A stretch of 46,054 nucleotides of DNA from Bacteroidales bacterium. Lineage in GTDB: Bacteria > Bacteroidota > Bacteroidia > Bacteroidales > UBA12077. The stretch lies in the NCBI GenBank assembly GCA_030637515.1, contig DAOWGM010000161.1:1-46054 (forward strand), given 5' to 3'. The translations under genes and the position numbers were made by a program. This document shows positions 16,567-26,542 of this stretch, piece by piece. Every line of letters starts with the position of its first letter. The stretch's first letter is position 1. The notes below the pieces were generated by a model. It searched no databases. It worked only from the letters and a program-made list of their open reading frames with translations, and was not told the DNA's origin.

Positions 16567-17022
16567 TTATTAAGCTGAAAGCTCAAAGCTTCATGCTGCA
16601 AGCTTAAAATTTTCACCATTATTCTTTCTTCCTTTCTCCTGATATCAGTTCTTCTTCATCCTTCGACTCCCGAAAACTATCGGGACAGGATGACGCATCG
16701 CAAATCTTCTTTGTATTATTAATTCTATTAACTGTGGTCTATATGCTATCGACTAGTTTCTTGTAGAAACTACTTTGCTATCCACGTTCTTCAATTTTTC
16801 TCTTCTTATTCTCATTTATTATTTATCTGTAAAATGTAAGCTGAGCTTGTCCAAAAAGTCATAGCCTGTCATTCCGCACTTGATGCGGAATCTGTTAACT
16901 TATTGACACTAAACCACAAAGATTCAAGTCAATAATTAGTTCATAAGCTGTTTTAAAAATAAACTTTGGAAACTTTTTATATATTTTTTGTTTCCGGGGT
17001 TTTTTTGATATAGTTTTGTGCC
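16567..17022. repeat. Gene-free region with scattered repeat half-units
   Basis: No gene is visible in 456 bp. It contains an AAGCT/AGCTT-rich low-complexity inverted segment (16571-16607), a right-arm-like piece TCCCG-aaaacta-TCGGGA-cagg-ATGAC (16668-16694), and a left arm TGTCATTCCGCA-cttga-TGCGGAATCT (16867-16893). These are the same kind of pieces as the units at 14.1-14.8 kb but separated, as if the elements had decayed. The last 40 bp hold the tetR promoter. Confidence 0.6.
16987..17018 (+). promoter_or_regulatory. Bacteroidota-type promoter for tetR efflux operon
   Basis: TTTG (16987-16990) and TAGTTTTG (17011-17018) fit the Bacteroidota -33 TTTG / -7 TAnnTTTG consensus with a 20-bp spacer. 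The ATG at 17023 lies only 4 bases beyond the -7 box, so the transcript would be leaderless or nearly so, if this is the promoter used. Confidence 0.55.
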
Positions 17023-17652
17023 ATGAATAAAGAATTAGAAAATATACTAAAAAAAGTAGGTGAGCTTTATAATAAATATGGTATTAAAAGTGTTACCATG
17101 GATGATGTTGCCCGGGAGCTTGGTATATCGAAAAAGACATTGTATCAATATGTAGAAAATAAAAGCGATTTGGTTTCGCTGGTTTTTAATTATCTGATGC
17201 ATAATAAAGACTGTTCATTTAAAGATATTTTTGAAAAAGAACAGAATGCTGTTGAGGAATTACTTGAGGTTGGAATTAATATAATTAAATCATTTAGTGA
17301 TTATAATCCTTCTACAGAATACGATTTAAAAAAGTATTATCCAGAATTGTTTGTCAAATTGCATGAAGATAGAAAAGGAAAAATGTATGATGCAATTTTA
17401 AAAAACATTCAAAAAGGTAAGAAAGAAGGATTATTTCGTACTAACATGAAAGAAGAAATAATTGCAAAAATACAAGTTAGCCGGTTTTTAAATATAGGTT
17501 CCGACGATTTTATGAACAACGGCGAGATGCTTAAACCACAAAATATTTTAGAACTCTTTATTTATCATATTCGTGGAATAGCTAATAACAAAGGACTTGA
17601 AGTATTAGAAAAAACATTACAAAAAATTGATATACAAGAATTTTTTCAATAA
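17023..17652 (+). CDS. TetR family transcriptional regulator
   Basis: A 209-aa one-component regulator. The N-terminal helix-turn-helix is clear: YGIKSVTMDDVARELGISKK followed by TLYQYVENKSDLV (residues 18-51). The C-terminal ligand-binding domain is variable. It is the first gene of a four-gene unit with an outer-membrane factor, adaptor and RND pump, with only 20 bp to the next start. Autoregulation and repression of the pump operon, relieved by a pump substrate, is the usual arrangement but is inferred here. No operator palindrome was identified with confidence at the promoter. Confidence 0.92.
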   Translation: MNKELENILKKVGELYNKYGIKSVTMDDVARELGISKKTLYQYVENKSDLVSLVFNYLMHNKDCSFKDIFEKEQNAVEELLEVGINIIKSFSDYNPSTEYDLKKYYPELFVKLHEDRKGKMYDAILKNIQKGKKEGLFRTNMKEEIIAKIQVSRFLNIGSDDFMNNGEMLKPQNILELFIYHIRGIANNKGLEVLEKTLQKIDIQEFFQ

Positions 17653-17672
17653 TAAATAAACTTAATTATATA

Positions 17673-19076
17673 ATGAAAAACTCATTTTTAATAAAAACAT
17701 TTCTATTTATAATACTTCCTTTTGCCGGATTTTCGCAACAGGATAGTATTATTTCACTAAATTTAGAAGATGCACAAGAGTATGCCATTGAAAACAACCT
17801 AAACCTTAAAAATGCACGTTTAGACGTAGATGCAGCAGAAAAAAAGGTTTGGGAAACTACAGCAATTGGTTTACCACAAGTGAATGGTACTTTAAACTAT
17901 CAACATATTCCCGGTGATTTACCAACATTTGATTTTGGAGCTGATAGCTCAACTATGGAATTATATAATTACATTTTCGCTTCACTAAATATGTTAGCGG
18001 ATGATGCAGGAGTAACTCTTCCACAAATGCCCGACATGGAAAGTGATGGAGAACCTCTAACTTTAGGTGTTAAAAACAGCACCACTTACTCTGTAACTGT
18101 TTCACAATTAGTATTTAGTGGTGAATATTTGGTTGGATTGCAGGCTTCAAAAACCTACTTGCAGATTTCTGAATTAAGCATGAATAAACAAGAAATTGAT
18201 TTAAAAGCCGATGTATTAAACAGCTATATTTCTATATTAATCCTTGAAAAGAATTTAAACATTATTGAATCTTCGGTTGAGAATCTGGAATCTTTGGTTA
18301 ACGAAACCAAGAAAATGTACGAACAGGGTTTTATGGAATCTACTGATGCTGATCAGTTACAAATTACTTTAAACACATTAATCAATGCTCGAAATACAAT
18401 TCAACGACAAATTGATGTTTCGTATATGTTGTTTAAAATAACTTTGGGAGCAAATTTAAATAGCAATATTGAGCTATCTCAAAATATTAGCTCTGTATAC
18501 GATCAGATTATTACTAAAAAGGTAAATGAAGATTTTGATATAAGTAATAATATTAATTTTAAGATGATCGAAAATCAGGTGAAAATTTCTGAACTTTCTT
18601 TTAAAAGGGAAAAAACAAAGTATTTACCTACTATTTCGGCTTTTTATAATTATCAGGATAAAACGAATAAGGCATCTTTTGATTTTACGATCAATCATAT
18701 AATTGGAGTAAATCTTGATGTGCCAATTTTCTCAAGCTTCCAGAGAAATGCTCAGGTTCAGCAAGCAAAAATAGAATATCAAAAATCAATAAATAATCAA
18801 ATTTTACTTGAAAACAATTTAAAAACACAAGCTCAATTGTTAAGATACAACTTTATTAATGCTTTAGAAAAATATAAAGTCACACAACAAAATGTTGATC
18901 TTTCAAAAAACGTGTTCGAAAATACATCTAAAAAATATAAGCAAGGAATGGTATCAAGCATGGAATTAACCCAAGCTAACAATACTTACTTACAAGCAGA
19001 ATCAGATAATACCAATGCTTTATTAGGATTATTACAAACAAAAATCGAATTAGAAAAAATATTAAACGAATTATAA
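17673..19076 (+). CDS. TolC-like outer-membrane efflux channel
   Basis: Outer-membrane factor of a tripartite efflux pump (OEP family). The signal peptide covers residues 1-21 (cleavage near FAGFSQ). It then carries the two OEP repeats: ISLNLEDAQEYAIENNLNLKNARLDVDAAEKK near residue 26 and a second coiled-coil half from about residue 320, with KYKQGMVSSMELTQANNTYLQAESD near the end. Length 467 aa is typical. The operon position between tetR and the adaptor supports the assignment. The insert around residues 85-135, rich in Asp/Met/Pro (MPDMESDGEP), is a Bacteroidota-style addition and not a truncation. Confidence 0.92.
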   Translation: MKNSFLIKTFLFIILPFAGFSQQDSIISLNLEDAQEYAIENNLNLKNARLDVDAAEKKVWETTAIGLPQVNGTLNYQHIPGDLPTFDFGADSSTMELYNYIFASLNMLADDAGVTLPQMPDMESDGEPLTLGVKNSTTYSVTVSQLVFSGEYLVGLQASKTYLQISELSMNKQEIDLKADVLNSYISILILEKNLNIIESSVENLESLVNETKKMYEQGFMESTDADQLQITLNTLINARNTIQRQIDVSYMLFKITLGANLNSNIELSQNISSVYDQIITKKVNEDFDISNNINFKMIENQVKISELSFKREKTKYLPTISAFYNYQDKTNKASFDFTINHIIGVNLDVPIFSSFQRNAQVQQAKIEYQKSINNQILLENNLKTQAQLLRYNFINALEKYKVTQQNVDLSKNVFENTSKKYKQGMVSSMELTQANNTYLQAESDNTNALLGLLQTKIELEKILNEL

Positions 19077-19169
19077 CAGCCAATGGCTGCTATGAATATT
19101 GAGATACATCAGAACAATTTTACAAACATGAGTAACACAATTTCAAAGCAAGGCAAAATAAATAAACAT

Positions 19170-20414
19170 ATGAAAAAGATAATTGTATTTGCAATCGTAG
19201 CTTTAATAGCTTCTTGCAGTCCGCAAACAGAAAACACAGATTTAGCAACATTACACGCTAAAAGAGATTCATTACAACAAGTACAATTCAATATTAAAAA
19301 GGATTTAAACATCCTGAATGCAGAAATTATTGAATTGGATTCAAGTATCAACCCAAACGATATAAAGATTATCAAGAAAATAGCCATGCAAAAGAATAAA
19401 ATCGTGAAAGTTGAAGCAAAGATCAAGACCCTGGAAAATAAAATGACAGCACGTGATCTTAGAAGATTGATTCCTGTTACCGTTAAAGAAATGCAGCACG
19501 AAACCTTTAATCATTATATTATTACCTATGGCGAAGTTAAAGCTAAAAACTATGCCATGATTAGCCCGGAAATGAATGGTCGAATTCAAAAAATATATGT
19601 TGAAAAAGGCATGCGAGTTAAAAAAGGACAGTTATTGGTTTCATTAAATACCGATGCTATTGACAAACAAATTAAAGGATTAAGAAGTGGTTTAGAACTT
19701 GCAACAAAAACTTATGAAAAAGTAGATACACTTTGGAAACAAAATATCGGTTCTGAAATTGAATTTTTAACAGCAAAAAACACGAAAGAAAACCTGGAAT
19801 CACAATTAGAGTCTGTTTTGGCACAAAAACGTATGTCTCAAATTGTAGCACCATTTGATGGCATAGTTGATAAGATTTTTCCGAAAGAAGGTGAAATGGC
19901 AGGACCTGGTTTTCCCGTAATTGAGTTTGTAAATTTAAATACATTAACCGTTACTGCCGATGTTTCAGAAGCACATATTGATAAAATTAAAACCGGGCAA
20001 GTTATTGAACTAAGCTTTTCTTCTCTACCTGATTATGCCGTTAAAGTACCTATTATGAGAGTTTCTAAGGTAATTGCTTCTGCAAGCCGAACTTTTGAAA
20101 TAGAAATGGAAACCGAAAATCCTGATGAAAAAATCAAACCAAATATTGTTTCAACCATAAAAATAAATGATTTCTCATCAGAAAAAGCTTTTGTAGTACC
20201 ATCATTAGCAGTACGTAAAGATATATCCGGTAACTATGTTTATGTTATTGAGCAAAAAGATAACAAAAACATTGTTGCTAAGAAATATGTAACCAGAGGA
20301 TTGTCTTTTGACGAAAATTCAATGATAACAAGCGGCCTTGATTTAAATGACCAGGTGGTTATTGAAGGATATCATCTTGTAAGCTCAGGTGTTTCAGTTA
20401 ATCTTGTTAAATAA
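19170..20414 (+). CDS. RND efflux periplasmic adaptor, lipoprotein
   Basis: Membrane fusion protein (HlyD/AcrA family). The frame is open from an ATG at 19083. The ATG at 19170 is preferred because it begins a perfect lipoprotein signal MKKIIVFAIVALIASC with lipobox IASC (Cys at residue 16 of this start). A Lys/Glu-rich coiled coil follows (about residues 25-85). The biotinyl-lipoyl hairpin reads MNGRIQKIYVEKGMRVKKGQLLVSL and then VAPFDGIVDKIFPKEGEMAGPG, with a beta-barrel domain after TADVSEAHIDKIKTGQ. It links the RND pump to the TolC-like channel. The pump gene starts 17 bp after its stop. Confidence 0.9.
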   Translation: MKKIIVFAIVALIASCSPQTENTDLATLHAKRDSLQQVQFNIKKDLNILNAEIIELDSSINPNDIKIIKKIAMQKNKIVKVEAKIKTLENKMTARDLRRLIPVTVKEMQHETFNHYIITYGEVKAKNYAMISPEMNGRIQKIYVEKGMRVKKGQLLVSLNTDAIDKQIKGLRSGLELATKTYEKVDTLWKQNIGSEIEFLTAKNTKENLESQLESVLAQKRMSQIVAPFDGIVDKIFPKEGEMAGPGFPVIEFVNLNTLTVTADVSEAHIDKIKTGQVIELSFSSLPDYAVKVPIMRVSKVIASASRTFEIEMETENPDEKIKPNIVSTIKINDFSSEKAFVVPSLAVRKDISGNYVYVIEQKDNKNIVAKKYVTRGLSFDENSMITSGLDLNDQVVIEGYHLVSSGVSVNLVK

Positions 20415-20431
20415 TTAGAAAACAAACAAGC

Positions 20432-23400
20432 ATGAAAGAATTATCAGATAAAATCGTAAGAGAATTTAAATTAACAACTCGCGCGCTCAAAAATAAAAAT
20501 ACGGTATATCTGCTTACACTCCTACTTTTATTTTTTGGTGTGTATTCATATCGCAGTTTACCAAAAGAATTATTCCCTGAAATTGTTTGGCCTCAGATTA
20601 TGGTTCAGTCAATTTATCCCGGAAACTCTCCTGAAGATATAGAGAACCTTATTACAAGGCCTTTGGAAAAAGAATTGGAGAATGTTAGAGGTTTAAAAGA
20701 AATTACTTCTGTTTCTGCACAAGATGCATCGATGATTTTTGTTGAGTTTAACACTGATGTTGATTTGGAAGATGCGCTTCGAAGAGTAAAAGACGCCGTT
20801 GATAATGCCAAGCGCGAACTTCCTCCTGAAGGACCTGATTTTCCGGGACCAAGCGCGTTTGACATCGATTTCTCTGAATTTGCAATTATTAATATCAATC
20901 TCTCAGGTGATTATAGTGTTGAAGAGTTGAAATACTATGCAGAGCAACTTCAGGATGAATTTGAAAGTATACCTGAAGTTTCTAAAGCTTTAATTGAGGG
21001 AGTTAACGATCGCGAAATAAAAGTTAATGTTGATTTATTAAAGCTTGAAGCTTTGGAAATTTCGTTTTATGAAATTACAAATGCTATTAGAAGCGAGAAT
21101 GTTTCTATGTCGAGCGGTGAAATAATGCTGGGCAAAACTCGTCGAAGCATACGTACAATTGGAGAATTTAAAAACATTCACGAACTCGAAAATATTATTA
21201 TTAAAAGCAAAGATGGAGATATTGTTTATTTAAAAGATGTTGCTGAGGTTGTTGATGGTTTTACTGAACCTACGAGTTTTGCGCGTTTAAATAAAGAAGC
21301 TGTAGTTTCTATTCAGATAGTGAAAAAAGGTGGTGAAAACCTTCTGTCAACAACAGATGAAATTTTTGCAAAATTAGATGTAGCCAAGAATAATAATTTA
21401 CTACCAGATGATTTAGAAATATCCATTACCAATGATCAAAGCGAGATGGTAAAAATGCAATTAAGCAATCTCGAAAACAGTATGATCATGGGTGTAATCT
21501 TTGTAGTTGTTGTATTATTTTTCTTCTTAGGTACACGAAATGCTCTTTTTGTTGGTTTGGCAATTCCTATGTCAATATTTATTTCTTTTGTAGTTTTTGG
21601 CGCAATTGATTTTAGGATCAATATGATTGTTTTATTCGCTTTAATTCTGGCATTAGGTATGTTGGTTGATAATGCAATTGTTGTAGTTGAAAATATTTAC
21701 CGCTTTGTTGATAATGGTTATGAACCCTGGGAGGCAGCCAAGCAGGCTGTTGGGGAAATTGCCGTTCCTATTATAGCTTCTACTGCAACTACACTTGCTG
21801 CTTTTTTACCTCTTGCATTCTGGGAAGGAATAATGGGCGAATTCATGAAATATTTACCAATTACATTAATAATTGTTCTCACATCATCCTTGTTTGTTGC
21901 TTTAGTTATTATACCTGTAATAGCTGCTACATTTATTAAAGGAAAAAATTCAAACAGTAATAACCAAAAAGTATTTAAAAGAAAAAGAGCAATTTTAGTG
22001 GCTTTAGGTATGATTGTGGTAGGAGGATTACTTCTTTTAACAGGCAAAAGAGCTTTCCCAAACATTTTGATTCTTTTTGGAATTGTTGGCCTGTTGCATG
22101 TTTTATTTTTGAGAAGAATGGAGTCGTGGTTTCAGGAAATATTCCTTGTTAAACTTGAAAGAGTATATAGTAGAGCTATTACTTATGCATTAAAAGGAAG
22201 AAGACTTTTAGTATTCTTTTTTGGAACCATATTATTACTAGTGCTAACAATCATGTTGTTCTTCTCGCGAATGCCAGATATTATCTTATTCCCTGATGCA
22301 GATCCAAATTACGTAAATATAGTTGTTGAGTTGCCAATTGGTACAGATATTACCGGTACAAACGAATTTGTACATCAATTGGAAGATGACATTTTTGCAT
22401 TTTTAAAACCATATAAAAATGATTTAGGTGAGCCAATAACAGAATCTGTCTTAACAACTGTTGGAAAAGGTGATCCAATGGATTTTTCGGGAGGAAACAA
22501 ACCAAATCAGGCTATTCTAACAATAAGTTTTATTGATTACGAATTCCGTGGAAAAGAAGTTCGAACTTCAGAAATCATGAGAAAATTAAGTGATCAATTC
22601 ATGAATAAATATCCTGGAGTTGAACTTGAAATTTCGAAAGATGAAGGAGGACCTCCAACAGGAAAACCGATTAACTTAGAAATTATTGGTCAGGATTTTG
22701 ATAAGTTGGTTTACTTAACTGATACTATTAAAACTTATCTTGAAAATCAAAATATTGATGGTGTTGAGGGATTAAAAATGAATATTAGTACACAAAATCC
22801 TGAAATATTAATTCATATTAATCGGGATAAAGCTCAACGTTATGGTTTATCAACTCAAATGATTGCCTATACACTTCGTCAATCCTTGTTTGGCGATGAA
22901 GTATCTGATTTTAAAGTAGGTGAAGATGAATATCCTATTTTAGTTCGTTTAAAAGACGAATACAGATACAATTTACCGGTTATGATGAATATGAAAATCC
23001 CGGTGTTTGGAGATGGACCTCCGGTTTATATACCACTTTCTGCAGTTGCCGATTTTGAGTATTCAACCACATTTAGTTCTGTTCGACGAAAAGATCTCGA
23101 TAGAGTAATTACATTGTATTCAAACGTAATTGAGGGTTATAATGCAAACACAATTAATATTCAGCTTGCATCTTTAATGGAAGAATTTGAAATACCTCCT
23201 GGTTACAGATTTGAATTTACCGGCGAGCAACAAGAGCAAGACGAGTCTACAGCGTTTTTAGGTAATGCTATGTTAATTGCCTTAGCTTTAATTATGCTAA
23301 TTCTTGTAACTCAATTTAACTCTATTATTCGTACTTTAATTATTCTTTCCAGTATCCTATTTAGTACCATTGGTGTTTTTGGTGGATTATGGTTGTTTAA

Positions 23401-23908
23401 GATGGATTTCGTAATTATTATGACAGGAATTGGGATTATTTCATTAGCAGGAATTGTGGTGAATAATGCTATTGTTCTGGTCGATTATATCGAGCTGCTT
23501 AAAGAACGAAAAAGAAAAGAACTTGGTTTGCCAGAAAATGCATTTTTACCATTAAATGCAGCAACAGAATGTATCATTAATGCAGGAAAAGTAAGATTAC
23601 GCCCGGTACTTTTAACAGCAATTACTACTATATTGGGATTGTTACCAATGGCTGTCGGGCTTAATTTCGATTTTAAAGGTCTATTCCTTAATTACGATCC
23701 AAATATTTATTTTGGTGGTGATATGGCTGAAATGTGGAGTCCAATGTCGTGGACGGTAATTTTCGGTTTAACATTCTCCACTTTCCTTACTCTTGTAATA
23801 GTACCTGTAATGTACAGATTAACAACTATTGCTCAGAAAAGACTTTTGGGTTTATTTAACAATAAAATTAAGTCTAAAGAAGTTCAAATTGATTCTGTGG
23901 CAGAATAG
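20432..23908 (+). CDS. RND family efflux transporter, inner-membrane pump
   Basis: Proton-driven AcrB/HAE-type transporter, 1158 aa, longer than the usual 1030-1050. Conserved blocks: LFPEIVWPQIMVQSIYPGNSPEDIENLITRPLE near residue 47, GMLVDNAIVVVENIYR (TM4), and GIVVNNAIVLVDYIELL (TM10). The AcrB D407-D408-K940 proton-relay residues appear here as D413, N414 and N1011. A central insertion around residues 525-560 adds two hydrophobic stretches, ILVALGMIVVGGLLLL and ILILFGIVGLLHVLF, implying about 14 membrane helices. Substrate is unknown; multidrug, lipid or secondary metabolite are all possible. It is the last gene of the operon, followed by a terminator. Confidence 0.92.
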   Translation: MKELSDKIVREFKLTTRALKNKNTVYLLTLLLLFFGVYSYRSLPKELFPEIVWPQIMVQSIYPGNSPEDIENLITRPLEKELENVRGLKEITSVSAQDASMIFVEFNTDVDLEDALRRVKDAVDNAKRELPPEGPDFPGPSAFDIDFSEFAIININLSGDYSVEELKYYAEQLQDEFESIPEVSKALIEGVNDREIKVNVDLLKLEALEISFYEITNAIRSENVSMSSGEIMLGKTRRSIRTIGEFKNIHELENIIIKSKDGDIVYLKDVAEVVDGFTEPTSFARLNKEAVVSIQIVKKGGENLLSTTDEIFAKLDVAKNNNLLPDDLEISITNDQSEMVKMQLSNLENSMIMGVIFVVVVLFFFLGTRNALFVGLAIPMSIFISFVVFGAIDFRINMIVLFALILALGMLVDNAIVVVENIYRFVDNGYEPWEAAKQAVGEIAVPIIASTATTLAAFLPLAFWEGIMGEFMKYLPITLIIVLTSSLFVALVIIPVIAATFIKGKNSNSNNQKVFKRKRAILVALGMIVVGGLLLLTGKRAFPNILILFGIVGLLHVLFLRRMESWFQEIFLVKLERVYSRAITYALKGRRLLVFFFGTILLLVLTIMLFFSRMPDIILFPDADPNYVNIVVELPIGTDITGTNEFVHQLEDDIFAFLKPYKNDLGEPITESVLTTVGKGDPMDFSGGNKPNQAILTISFIDYEFRGKEVRTSEIMRKLSDQFMNKYPGVELEISKDEGGPPTGKPINLEIIGQDFDKLVYLTDTIKTYLENQNIDGVEGLKMNISTQNPEILIHINRDKAQRYGLSTQMIAYTLRQSLFGDEVSDFKVGEDEYPILVRLKDEYRYNLPVMMNMKIPVFGDGPPVYIPLSAVADFEYSTTFSSVRRKDLDRVITLYSNVIEGYNANTINIQLASLMEEFEIPPGYRFEFTGEQQEQDESTAFLGNAMLIALALIMLILVTQFNSIIRTLIILSSILFSTIGVFGGLWLFKMDFVIIMTGIGIISLAGIVVNNAIVLVDYIELLKERKRKELGLPENAFLPLNAATECIINAGKVRLRPVLLTAITTILGLLPMAVGLNFDFKGLFLNYDPNIYFGGDMAEMWSPMSWTVIFGLTFSTFLTLVIVPVMYRLTTIAQKRLLGLFNNKIKSKEVQIDSVAE

Positions 23909-23937
23909 TTTTATAAAATAATTAATGAAAAAATTGA

Positions 23938-23971
23938 ACCCGGCATATTCCAATGTCGGGTCTTCTTTTGT
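23938..23971 (+). terminator. Rho-independent terminator after RND operon
   Basis: A 9-bp stem ACCCGGCAT/ATGTCGGGT (one G-T pair) with a 6-base loop, followed by tcttctttt, 30 bp after the pump stop codon. Confidence 0.8.
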
Positions 23972-24097
23972 TATAAATTCAGTCCAACATCCTAAGCAAT
24001 CTACTATTAATATTTATAAGTAATTGACTTTCAAGCAGACTTATAGTATATTTATAGTTATCTTACAATTGGGCACTATTATTTTATTTATTAAACT

Positions 24098-26533
24098 ATG
24101 GGAAAACTGCCTTCATACGAAGACTTGCAGAAGAAAATCGTACACCTTGAAAAGGAGTTGTCTAAACTATATTCTTCACGATCTGAAATTCCTTCCAATA
24201 TCAACCCGATTTTATTTTTTAAAATTAGCGAAAATTCCAGAAATGCCATTGCATTATTTGAAACAACAGATAATGGAGAAACATTTGTAATTAAGTATTT
24301 TAACAAAAAAGCCGAAGAAACAGAAAAAGTCAAACGAGAAAAAATAATTGGGAGGAAATTGTCCGTTGCATTCCCTTCTGTTCTGAAATCCGGATTTCAC
24401 GATGCATTAAAACGTGTATTTCTTCACAATACTCCTGAAGAATTCGCATCTACAATTGTTCTTCCCGGTGAAATTATAGAGTGGAAGCATAATTATATTT
24501 ATAAATTATCTGAGAAAGAAATTGTAAGTATATATATAGATGAAACCGAAAAGAAAAAACAAGAATTTGAGCATAAGCTCAATCAGGAGAAATTACAAAT
24601 TGCAATGGATGCAGCTAATTACTATACCTTTGAAGTAAATTTACTTACTCGAGAAATTACTACAAATCATGAATTGTATTATAGTTTAGGTTTCTCTAAT
24701 GAAGATATACTGCTCTTAACGGAAAAAATAGGAAGCTTATTGCATCCTGAAGATTCAAAAATATTGAACCAATTTCTTGATACACCAACCAAGGAAAATT
24801 TATCTGAATTCCATACTGAATTTAGAATAAAGAATAAAAAAGGAAAATGGGTTTGGTTTATGTCCAAAGGCAAAGCTGTTGAATTCAATAAAAAAGGCGA
24901 TCCTTTGCGTGTAGTTGGATTATTAAAAGATATTCAGAGAGACAAAGAATTATTGCTAAAGCTAAAATCCAGTGAAGAAAATTTTCTCCAATTATCAGAA
25001 AATATTAACGACGCTTTCTGGTTACGAACATTAGATCAAAGAATTCTTTTTGCCAATCCGGCCTGTGTAAAAATTGTAGGGAAAGATTTTTTGCGTGTGT
25101 TTCAGGATTTTGAGCATTATAAAACCTGGATTCATCCAGAAGATAGGAAACGAATTATTAAAATAAGAGAAAATAATTTAAAGTTTCCAGATAAAAATTA
25201 CCATTATGAACACAGAATTATAGGACCAAATAATGAAGTTAGATGGGTATGGATAAGAACCTTTCCGGTGTTTGATGAAAAAGGAGAAGTTTATAGGCGT
25301 GCCGGTATTGCCAGCGATATTACAGAACAAAAAAAGTTAATATCTGACTTATTATTAGCAAAAGAAAAAGCAGAAGAGAGTGATAATCTTAAATCTGCAT
25401 TTTTGGCCAATATGTCACATGAAATAAGAACTCCAATGAATGGAATTCTTGGTTTTGCCGAGCTTCTTAAAGAAGAATCTATTACAGAAAAAGAAAAGGA
25501 AGAATATCTGAAAATAATTAACTCAAACGGGAAACAATTGCTAAGTCTTATAAATGATATCATTGATGTGGCAAAAATTGAAGCCACACAAATAACAATA
25601 AATAAATCTTTTACCGAACTTAATCCTTTACTTAAAGAAACTTATCAATTATTCACTAAAGAACAAAAAAGGCTTAAAAAACAAGATATTAGGTTAGAGC
25701 TTAAAATCCCTTTTGACGATAACAATAAAATACTAACAGATGTTATTAGATTACAACAAATCTTAAACAATTTGTTAAGTAATGCTTTTAAATTTACCAA
25801 AACAGGGTCTATTAGTTTTGGTTATGAAATTATAAATAACAATGGTTCTGCTTATTATCAATTTTTTGTAGCCGATACCGGTATTGGAATTGATAAAAAT
25901 ATGCAGGGATATATTTTTGAACGTTTTGGGCAGGTGCTCACCAAAAATTTGCAAAATAAACAGGGTACTGGGCTTGGTTTGGCAATCTCTAAAGGCTTAA
26001 TTGAATTACTAGGTGGTAAAATATGGCTTGAATCAAGTCCCGAAAATACTCCTGAAGGTATTTCGGGTAGTTCTATATTTTATTTTACTATTCCAATTAA
26101 TCAAGAAACAAATACAGATGATCTTACAAACGAAATATTAAAACCAAAAAAAGAGATGAAAACATTAGATGATTTAAACATTTTAGTAGTAGAAGACGAT
26201 CGTGACAACCTTGAATTTCTTAGTAGATTGTTAGCTAAGCACGGAGCAAACGTTGTGGCAGCCAATAGCGGTGAAGAGGCTATAAAAATCATTAAATCGA
26301 ATAACCAGATTCAAATAGTACTTATGGATATTCGCTTGCCTGATATAGATGGATTTGAAACTACCAAAATCATTAAGAAACTAAAACCATCTCTTCCAGT
26401 TATTGCACAAACAGCTTATGCAATGTACAACGATCGTGAAAAGTGTCTTGAAAATGGCTGCGACGATTATATTTCTAAGCCTTTGGATAAAGATATTTTA
26501 ATTAAAAAAATAAATCAGTACATTTACAATTAA
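24098..26533 (+). CDS. Hybrid sensor histidine kinase with C-terminal receiver
   Basis: An 811-aa cytoplasmic hybrid kinase with no membrane segments. An N-terminal coiled coil (residues 5-25) is followed by three PAS/PAC-like domains (about 45-150, 170-285, 295-410; the PAC ends read RVVGLLKDIQRDKE and RRAGIASDITEQKK). The HisKA domain has phospho-His H441 in FLANMSHEIRTPMNG, and HATPase_c shows NNLLSNAFKFTKTG, DTGIGI and GTGLGLAISKGL. The receiver has LVVEDDRDN, phospho-Asp D744 in LMDIRLPDIDG and the Lys in YISKPL. No output partner is adjacent. It stands between the efflux operon and a LapA-like gene; a regulatory link to either is not shown. Confidence 0.93.
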   Translation: MGKLPSYEDLQKKIVHLEKELSKLYSSRSEIPSNINPILFFKISENSRNAIALFETTDNGETFVIKYFNKKAEETEKVKREKIIGRKLSVAFPSVLKSGFHDALKRVFLHNTPEEFASTIVLPGEIIEWKHNYIYKLSEKEIVSIYIDETEKKKQEFEHKLNQEKLQIAMDAANYYTFEVNLLTREITTNHELYYSLGFSNEDILLLTEKIGSLLHPEDSKILNQFLDTPTKENLSEFHTEFRIKNKKGKWVWFMSKGKAVEFNKKGDPLRVVGLLKDIQRDKELLLKLKSSEENFLQLSENINDAFWLRTLDQRILFANPACVKIVGKDFLRVFQDFEHYKTWIHPEDRKRIIKIRENNLKFPDKNYHYEHRIIGPNNEVRWVWIRTFPVFDEKGEVYRRAGIASDITEQKKLISDLLLAKEKAEESDNLKSAFLANMSHEIRTPMNGILGFAELLKEESITEKEKEEYLKIINSNGKQLLSLINDIIDVAKIEATQITINKSFTELNPLLKETYQLFTKEQKRLKKQDIRLELKIPFDDNNKILTDVIRLQQILNNLLSNAFKFTKTGSISFGYEIINNNGSAYYQFFVADTGIGIDKNMQGYIFERFGQVLTKNLQNKQGTGLGLAISKGLIELLGGKIWLESSPENTPEGISGSSIFYFTIPINQETNTDDLTNEILKPKKEMKTLDDLNILVVEDDRDNLEFLSRLLAKHGANVVAANSGEEAIKIIKSNNQIQIVLMDIRLPDIDGFETTKIIKKLKPSLPVIAQTAYAMYNDREKCLENGCDDYISKPLDKDILIKKINQYIYN

Positions 26534-26542
26534 AACAATATT

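Noticed and set aside
24024..24290. 88-codon plus-strand ORF overlapping the start of the hybrid kinase
   Set aside because: It overlaps a well-supported kinase gene in another frame and has no recognisable domain.
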